In this document: in pieces, positions 7,970 to 12,408 of the stretch
How the letters are laid out: every line of letters begins with the position of its first letter
Numbering within the stretch: the first letter of the stretch is position 1
Assembly: GCA_025331445.1 (NCBI GenBank)
Contig: JAIWNE010000270.1
Location: 1 to 12,408, forward strand
Reading direction: 5' to 3'
DNA: 12,408 bases
From: Blakeslea trispora
Taxonomy: Eukaryota > Mucoromycota > Mucoromycetes > Mucorales > Choanephoraceae
Made by a program: the position numbers and the translations under genes
The notes under the pieces: generated by a model
What the model was told of the DNA's origin: nothing
Database searches by the model: none
The model's input: only the letters and a program-made list of their open reading frames with translations

Positions 7970-8215
7970 GCAAATCCTACTAACAATACAAAGAAAAAAA
8001 AAACTTGTCAATGTGTACAGAGTTATATCATTCAAATAAGTGCAGGAGCAATTGTTTCGCAAATAAAGCTTTATCGAGACGTAAACCAAGCAATAGCTAC
8101 TTGCTGTTCAAACAGTCTTTGCGACCATTTGAATTTTGAGCAGCTACTTTCATCAGCCAAGTCGATATACCACAACTCTCATGATCTTGTCAAGTGTCTA
8201 GTTAATTCTCAGTGA
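7970..8215 (+). pseudogene. Open frame without a start, possible terminal exon or relic
   Basis: Eighty-one codons are open between TAG (7967-7969) and TGA (8213-8215), with no ATG. The second half has ordinary protein-like composition (for example DHLNFEQLLSSAKSIY), unlike the A+T-rich surroundings. TACTAAC at 7978-7984 looks like an intron branch site and is followed by AG dinucleotides at 7992 and near 8019 and 8044, any of which could start an exon. No upstream exon was found, so this may be a chance frame, a decayed gene or a missed last exon. Confidence 0.2.
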
Positions 8216-8908
8216 TTAGATTACTGTTTCCAACTTGAATCACATGTTTATATATTGAAAAAGATCCATCAGTTTAACTTGGTGTATGTGCTTACTCCTT
8301 AACTTTTTTGTTTTTTGTTTTGACTCTACAACTTTAGTAAAGGTTTCTATACTGCAACTGCAAAGAACAGACATCAACATAGTCGACTTTATTCATTTAA
8401 TTTCTACATTACGTTTGTATGCACGCTTTATTTTTATTGTTCTGAAATAGTTCTAAACTTAATTGGATAACCCATATTCTTTGTTTCATCCGAAATTACT
8501 CATTGTACTATTATATTGTTCAAGCTAAAAATAAAAAGCCAATGGTCAATTGATTTTTCTACCTTTCAAACAGTATAGTTGGTAGAGAAACTTTGAAAGT
8601 AAAAGACAGACTTGGTTCAAGGTATACAGATAAAAATGCTGCTCACAGAGTGTATTCTTATCTCTCGACTACTTTCATTCAAGACAGATAATTCATGACA
8701 ATCAGAGGAAATGTACCAAAAAGTAAATAAATAAAGCCTGTTCATTATCGTTTTTAGAGTCTCTCAAATTTTTTTTTATCGAGATAGTCGTTCATTGTGA
8801 ATTCATAATAAAAAATAGAAATTCTCCTCTGTGTAGACATGATTTTGAGCTTGCATTTTTGTTTGTTTATACCATCTAGTCTAATATAGATCTTGCTTCG
8901 CTCCTAAT

Positions 8909-8997
8909 CTTTCTCTCTCACTCTCTCTATTGTCATCTTCAATCATTTTGTAGTTATGATACAATTGATATCTTTTGATTTGAGAGAGAGAGAAGAG
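8909..8997. repeat. CT-rich and GA-rich tracts in inverted arrangement
   Basis: A CT run at 8909-8929 and a GA run at 8982-8997 can pair over at least 9 consecutive bases around a loop of about 65 nt. Simple-sequence origin is the likely explanation. Confidence 0.5.
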
Positions 8998-9425
8998 TAG
9001 GCATTGTATAGCTCAAATGCTGTGAAACAGATGTTTGTTCTCTTCCTCCTATGTAAACCAAGTATGTATGGATCTATAGGTAATACTAACCAATATCATT
9101 ACCTTGGGTCATTGAGCTTTTTAATCCCACACAACAAGTAAATTCTTGATCTTGTATAGATCTTTGGTGAGTCGAAATGAAACCATTATATAACACCAAA
9201 GAACTTGGCCAGTACATGTTCTCTGACACCTGGAACTAATAAAAGGGTTTGTTACGAGACAAGTTAAAAAAATCGATTCCTATCATCATGTAAAAGAATG
9301 GAAACCACTATGTATTTGATACAGCAGTAGTTGTGTGTGCTTTTAGACTGGATTAAGGAGAAGAAAAAAAAAGAAATATAGGGGTATAGTAAACAAAAGG
9401 CTAAAAAAGAAGCCAAGAGCAAAGG

Positions 9426-9431
9426 TTTATT
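9426..9431 (-). terminator. AATAAA polyadenylation signal overlapping the stop codon
   Basis: The minus strand reads TGAATAAACC, so the TGA stop of the zinc-finger gene (9431-9433) shares its last A with a canonical AATAAA. If used, the 3' UTR would be very short. A T-rich stretch follows within 25 nt. Confidence 0.45.
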
Positions 9432-11611
9432 CATGAGATATTCAATTCACCATGTCCAAAGAAACAGTCATCACCTTTAGGACATTTGCCTGTACTGAAA
9501 AAGAATTTGCAAGGCAAAATCTCTTGTTCGAGCCGCTTTCTTTCTTCTTCGGTGCAACCACTATGACTGAATGTGCATTCATCACCGTTGTTGCAAAATC
9601 CTTTCAAGTAATAAAAACGACATGGCCCTGTCAAGGCACGAAGCATTTCTCTGCTCTCATTGGTCAATGGAGCATGCGAATAGCTGCAGTATTGATTGTT
9701 ACATTTGCCTTTCAAAAAATGGAACCGACATGGCTCAATTGACAAATCCTAGAGATTAAAAAAAAAGTGGATTAGATTCAAGTCTAGTCAGAGCTAGTTT
9801 TTTTTTTGTTATTGTGTGTACTTACATGTGAAAATTCACAATCATCCAGCTTTGAGCAAGAGTTTGTCTTGAAGAACTGACAAACTACCTTTTTCTTTGC
9901 TGGTACAGCTACTTTGCTTGGATCATGTCGAAACGTACACTTGTCGCCCTAGAAATAAGATATAAATTATGAATGCTCTGTTATTTATATATAAAAAGGA
10001 GATGTCTGGTTGTTTACTTACATCTTTGCAGTAACCACGCAAGAAATGTTTGCAATCTACACGAGGAACAAACGGAGTCTTCTGGTGCTTGGCTGCACGA
10101 TTGCCCTCATCTACATCTTCCAACTGGCGCTTCTTGCCACTGTTGTTATTGTTGTTATTGTTGTTATTGTTGTTGTTGTTGTTATTGTTGTTGTTGTTGC
10201 TGCTGCTGTAGTTGAAGGCATGGTTGTCACTCACATGCTGACGTTTGACAGACCCGTGGAGCTCGTTTTCAGCTTTTCGCTTCTGCGACTTATCATAGCC
10301 AGAAAGCAACAAGTCAAAGTCATCACCATTGTTGTTGTTGTTGTTGGCCAAGTAGTCAGCATGAGCCTTGGTGGCTTCTCGGGCATTCACCTTCTTTGTC
10401 TGTCTGTTCTTCTTCTTCTTGTTCTTCTTCTTGTTCTGTGTCATACCCTCGGAATAAGGCGACAACCTCGAAGCATTGTGAGCAAGAGATGTTGTCTTGG
10501 CCACACTTTCTTCTTCTACAACAACGTTCTTTTTCTCTGGCTGATTAGCCGTGGCCTCAACATTCATTAATACCAAGGCTTTGGCTTTTTCAACATCAGC
10601 AGGTGTAGTAGCAGAAGTAGTAGCAGAAGTAACAGCAGAAGTAACAGCAGAAGTAACAGCAGAAGTAACAGCAGAAGTAACAGCAGAAGTAACAGCAGAA
10701 GTAACAGCAGAAGTAACAGCAGAAGTAACAGCAGAAGTAACAGCAGAAGTAACAGCAGAAGTAACAGCAGAAGTAACAGCAGAAGTAGCAGCAACAGGTG
10801 TAGTGACAGAAGCAACAGGTGTTTGTTCACACACGGCAAGGCTTGTGGCGGCAGTGCCGGAGCTAGCCATGTTTTGGTTATCATCATTATTAGTATTATT
10901 AATGTTGTTGTTCTTTTTAAAAGGGGTATTGCCAGCAGAAACAGAAGCACCTGTCTTGACCGTTTCTTGCATGCTTGAGGCGGGAGGGGTATTTACAGTG
11001 GTGTTTTCATCAACACCAGAAGAAGTGATCTGCATAGGATCTAGAAGCAAGGTCTTTCCGGAAGCAGAAGGGCCTACTGCTGTTGTTGTTGTTGTTGTTG
11101 TTGTTGCTGTAGGTGTCGAAGGAGAAACGCTGCGTGATCGCGACACGACTGTTGTCTTGATAGCCGTAGCCGTCTTGACACAGGCAGTTTTGGCCGACTT
11201 GATCAAACCTTTCATTGCTGCAGTAGTTTTGTTGCTATTCAAATCAGTTTGGGTAGGTTGGGTATTGAAGCTGGTATGGAAATGGTCAACAAGGGCAGAC
11301 TTGGAAGGCACAGGTTTTTCAACAACAGGGGTTGATTTCTTTTTTGGCATAAATATTGAACAAGGCTTCTTGTACAGAGGTGGTGCTCGGTGTGATCTAG
11401 TGGGCGATCGTACTTGTGGTGGTGTAACAGAAGGCGATCCTGTAGCTGGACAAAGATCTGTACTGTGCGATGAGGCTGGGGGCTCTGGTTGTTTGTTCTT
11501 TGCCTCTTCCTCCTTCTTTCTTCTTTCTTCTTCAGACTGTCTGTTCAACTCATCCACAATACGCTGAATATCTTCAGTCATGTAATAAACAGGCTCTTTA
11601 TAATCAGCCAT
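9431..11611 (-). CDS. Five-finger CCCH zinc-finger protein, ZC3H4/6/8-like C terminus
   Basis: Exons are 11611-10022, 9948-9826 and 9748-9431. Introns are 10021-9949 (73 nt) and 9825-9749 (77 nt), both GTAAGT donors, CTAG acceptors and phase 0. The product is 676 aa. The N terminus is charged ([14 protein letters not shown]). The middle is low complexity: poly-Thr near 168-179, TSAV repeats at 276-327, a Lys-rich block [15 protein letters not shown] that could be a nuclear signal, and poly-Asn near 471-492. Five CCCH fingers follow at 520-538 and 553-571 (C-x7-C-x5-C-x3-H), 578-596 (C-x8-C-x4-C-x3-H), 614-633 and 651-670 (C-x8-C-x5-C-x3-H). Intron 1 splits finger 1; exon 2 ends on the last His of finger 2. 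CCCH fingers bind RNA. The segment after finger 3 ([15 protein letters not shown]) recalls the helix after the last finger of ZC3H4/6/8 and Suppressor of sable. CPSF30/Yth1 also has five fingers but lacks such an N-terminal region. The exact orthologue is uncertain. Confidence 0.9.
10137..10201 (-). repeat. Poly-asparagine trinucleotide repeat in the zinc-finger gene
   Basis: AAC codons with interspersed AAT encode about 22 consecutive Asn, just before [10 protein letters not shown] shorter Asn run lies at about 10328-10345. The mixture of AAC and AAT suggests selection or age enough to interrupt a pure microsatellite. Confidence 0.9.
10631..10786 (-). repeat. 13 perfect 12-bp units encoding TSAV
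   Basis: On the coding strand the unit is ACTTCTGCTGTT (Thr-Ser-Ala-Val). Thirteen copies are identical at DNA level, including third positions. They are flanked by degenerate copies, [10 protein letters not shown] on the C-terminal side and VAA on the N-terminal side. Because 12 is a multiple of three, copy changes keep the frame. Confidence 0.95.
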
Positions 11612-11821
11612 TTCTTTTCAATTCAATAATCAATGTTGTCTTTTTTATCAATAATAGGAGAGCTGTGCAAAGAGAGTAAATCAATAAAGAGAGCAAGTGG
11701 ATTAAAAAGATAAATGAAAAATTATTTCCACCACTTTGAGAATATCACGTGACTTTGGTTTTTATCATGGGGGTGGATTTGCATAAAAGAAAAAAAAATC
11801 GAATTTTCTTTTTATTATTCA
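11612..11821. promoter_or_regulatory. 210-bp divergent promoter of the zinc-finger gene and MED7
   Basis: The two start codons face away from each other and are separated by 210 bp, so both promoters must share this segment. It contains the palindrome at 11745-11752, a G-rich patch (GGGGGTGG near 11769-11776), and an A+T-rich TATA-like block (GCATAAAAG, 11781-11789) about 35 bp before the MED7 ATG. Transcription starts cannot be placed from the sequence. Confidence 0.75.
11745..11752. promoter_or_regulatory. TCACGTGA palindrome, candidate bHLH (Cbf1-like) site
   Basis: The 8-bp perfect palindrome has the CACGTG E-box core. The flanked form TCACGTGA is favoured by Cbf1-type and related bHLH proteins. 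It lies about 70 bp from the MED7 ATG and about 135 bp from the zinc-finger ATG and could serve both. Confidence 0.5.
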
Positions 11822-12408
11822 ATGGAACAACAATCAGCTCGAAGTGCTTGGCCTGATCCTCCTGTCTACTTTAAACGCTATACCACTGAAAACCTACAGT
11901 TACTGAAACAAGCAGAAACACAAGATGATCAACCTACACTTGATTTTCCAATAAGTCAACTTGAACCACCACTTCCACCTACTGATGACTATAGTGTGTT
12001 TGATCAAAAGTGGCAGGTATTTCTCTTGTGCTTCTCCTTTCTTGTCTCTGGTTATTAACTTTTGATTAGATTCAAGATCGATTACCTACCTTAGAAGAAC
12101 TTCAAGTCAAACAACTTTACCCAGAGAATGAAGCGATTGGTAATAGTCGCAGTCTTTTCATTGCCTCTACTGACAAACTACTCAATTAGATCGTGTCAAG
12201 GAACTCAAGAAACTGAATCGGTCTCTGATGACTCAGTTTATTCATCTCTTGGATGTACTAGTAGAGAAACCAGATGAAGTAAGGTCTCTGTTGGCGTGTT
12301 TAAAGTGTTATTTACCTCTTATATTTAGTTTGGTAAACATATTGAGAATATCAGCCATTTATTTATCAATATGCATCATATCCTTAATGCGTATCGACCT
12401 CATCAAGT
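11822..12408 (+). CDS. MED7: Mediator complex subunit 7, 5' part (runs off the window)
   Basis: MED7 is a subunit of the Mediator middle module, pairing with MED21 and MED31 and bridging regulators to RNA polymerase II. Exons are 11822-12016, 12070-12139, 12190-12278 and 12329 to the window end; introns are 53, 50 and 50 nt, with GT donors, AG acceptors and TTAAC or CTGAC branch sites. The visible 144 codons begin MEQQSARSAWPDPPVYFKRY, the usual Pro/Tyr-rich MED7 start, followed by TTENLQLL and LEPPLPPTDDY. Exon 3 carries the family's conserved helix (RVKELKKLNRSLMTQFIHLL) and exon 4 the signature LFINMHHILNAYRPHQ. The first intron falls after DQKWQ in phase 0, the second is phase 1, the third phase 0. 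The remaining C-terminal coiled coil is beyond the window. It is divergent from the zinc-finger gene, with which it shares its promoter. Confidence 0.95.

Larger units (their letters stand above)
7637..9425. other. 1.8 kb without a convincing gene
   Basis: The left part (7637 to about 7900) is the likely promoter of the acidic-tail gene and includes a TATATA block near 7850. The sequence at 7879-7905 (a long A run, then GTGGCCGAGATTTAG) faintly resembles the end of the Tc1 relic at 1775-1798 (an A run, then GTGGGCGATTTAATA). One open frame lacking a start (7970-8215) is listed separately. Other short frames on the minus strand near 9090-9240 are broken by stops. The rest is A+T-rich. Confidence 0.5.

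Noticed and set aside
9060..9250. Minus-strand frames that look faintly protein-like
   Set aside because: Each is short and broken by stops, with no motif or splice pair that joins them.
9452..9742. 96-codon plus-strand frame over the zinc fingers
   Set aside because: Antisense shadow of exon 3; the minus strand holds three regular CCCH fingers.
10567..10950. 127-codon minus-strand frame that is mostly Leu
   Set aside because: This is a shifted frame of the TSAV repeat in the zinc-finger gene.
10551..11567. 338-codon plus-strand frame with VTAE repeats
   Set aside because: It is antisense to exon 1 of the zinc-finger gene; the frame stays open because the 12-bp and trinucleotide repeats lack stops on both strands. 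The minus strand has the splice sites and recognisable fingers.

Overview
The window reads as nuclear DNA of an early-diverging fungus, most likely Mucoromycota (Mucorales-like). The reasons are the strong A+T bias, spliceosomal introns of 50-77 nt with GTAAGT-type donors and CTRAY branch points, a eukaryotic tRNA gene with internal A and B boxes, a Mediator subunit gene, and Tc1/mariner debris. Species cannot be fixed from the sequence alone.

Layout. Positions 1-4218 are bounded by two perfect 393-bp inverted arms (1-393 and 3826-4218). The left arm begins at the first base of the window, so its outer end is not visible. Between the arms lie a probable spliced gene relic (about 398-864), a 10-bp-period minisatellite (1191-1310), a full-length but dead Tc1/mariner transposase (1790-2859, minus strand; three stops, one frameshift, then a fourth stop), two small hairpins and a roughly 100-bp pogo/Tigger-like MITE (3502-3604). 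Positions 4219-5801 have no gene, are very pyrimidine-rich on the plus strand (one 135-nt run has no G), and hold diverged internal repeats. A tRNA-Glu(UUC) gene lies on the minus strand at 5820-5890. Downstream of it the G/C bias of the plus strand reverses (G-rich, C-poor), and 5952-7063 has no gene.

Three protein genes occupy the right half. A small two-exon minus-strand gene (7064-7636) encodes a 168-aa protein with eight (N/S)T(A/T)xK pentapeptides followed by an acidic tail; its function is unknown. After 1.8 kb without a convincing gene comes a three-exon minus-strand gene (9431-11611). It encodes a 676-aa protein with a long low-complexity N-terminal part (13 perfect TSAV repeats, poly-Asn, poly-Thr) and five C-terminal CCCH zinc fingers, the last ones resembling the ZC3H4/6/8 (Suppressor of sable) type. 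It shares a 210-bp divergent promoter, containing the palindrome TCACGTGA, with the plus-strand MED7 gene, whose first four exons are present before the window ends at 12408.

The CCCH protein and MED7 may be co-regulated through the shared promoter. Both belong to RNA polymerase II biology if the ZC3H4-like resemblance holds, but that link is inference. The most unusual parts are the perfect long inverted arms around decayed contents, the strand-composition switch at the tRNA, and the repeat-built N-terminal regions of the two minus-strand genes.
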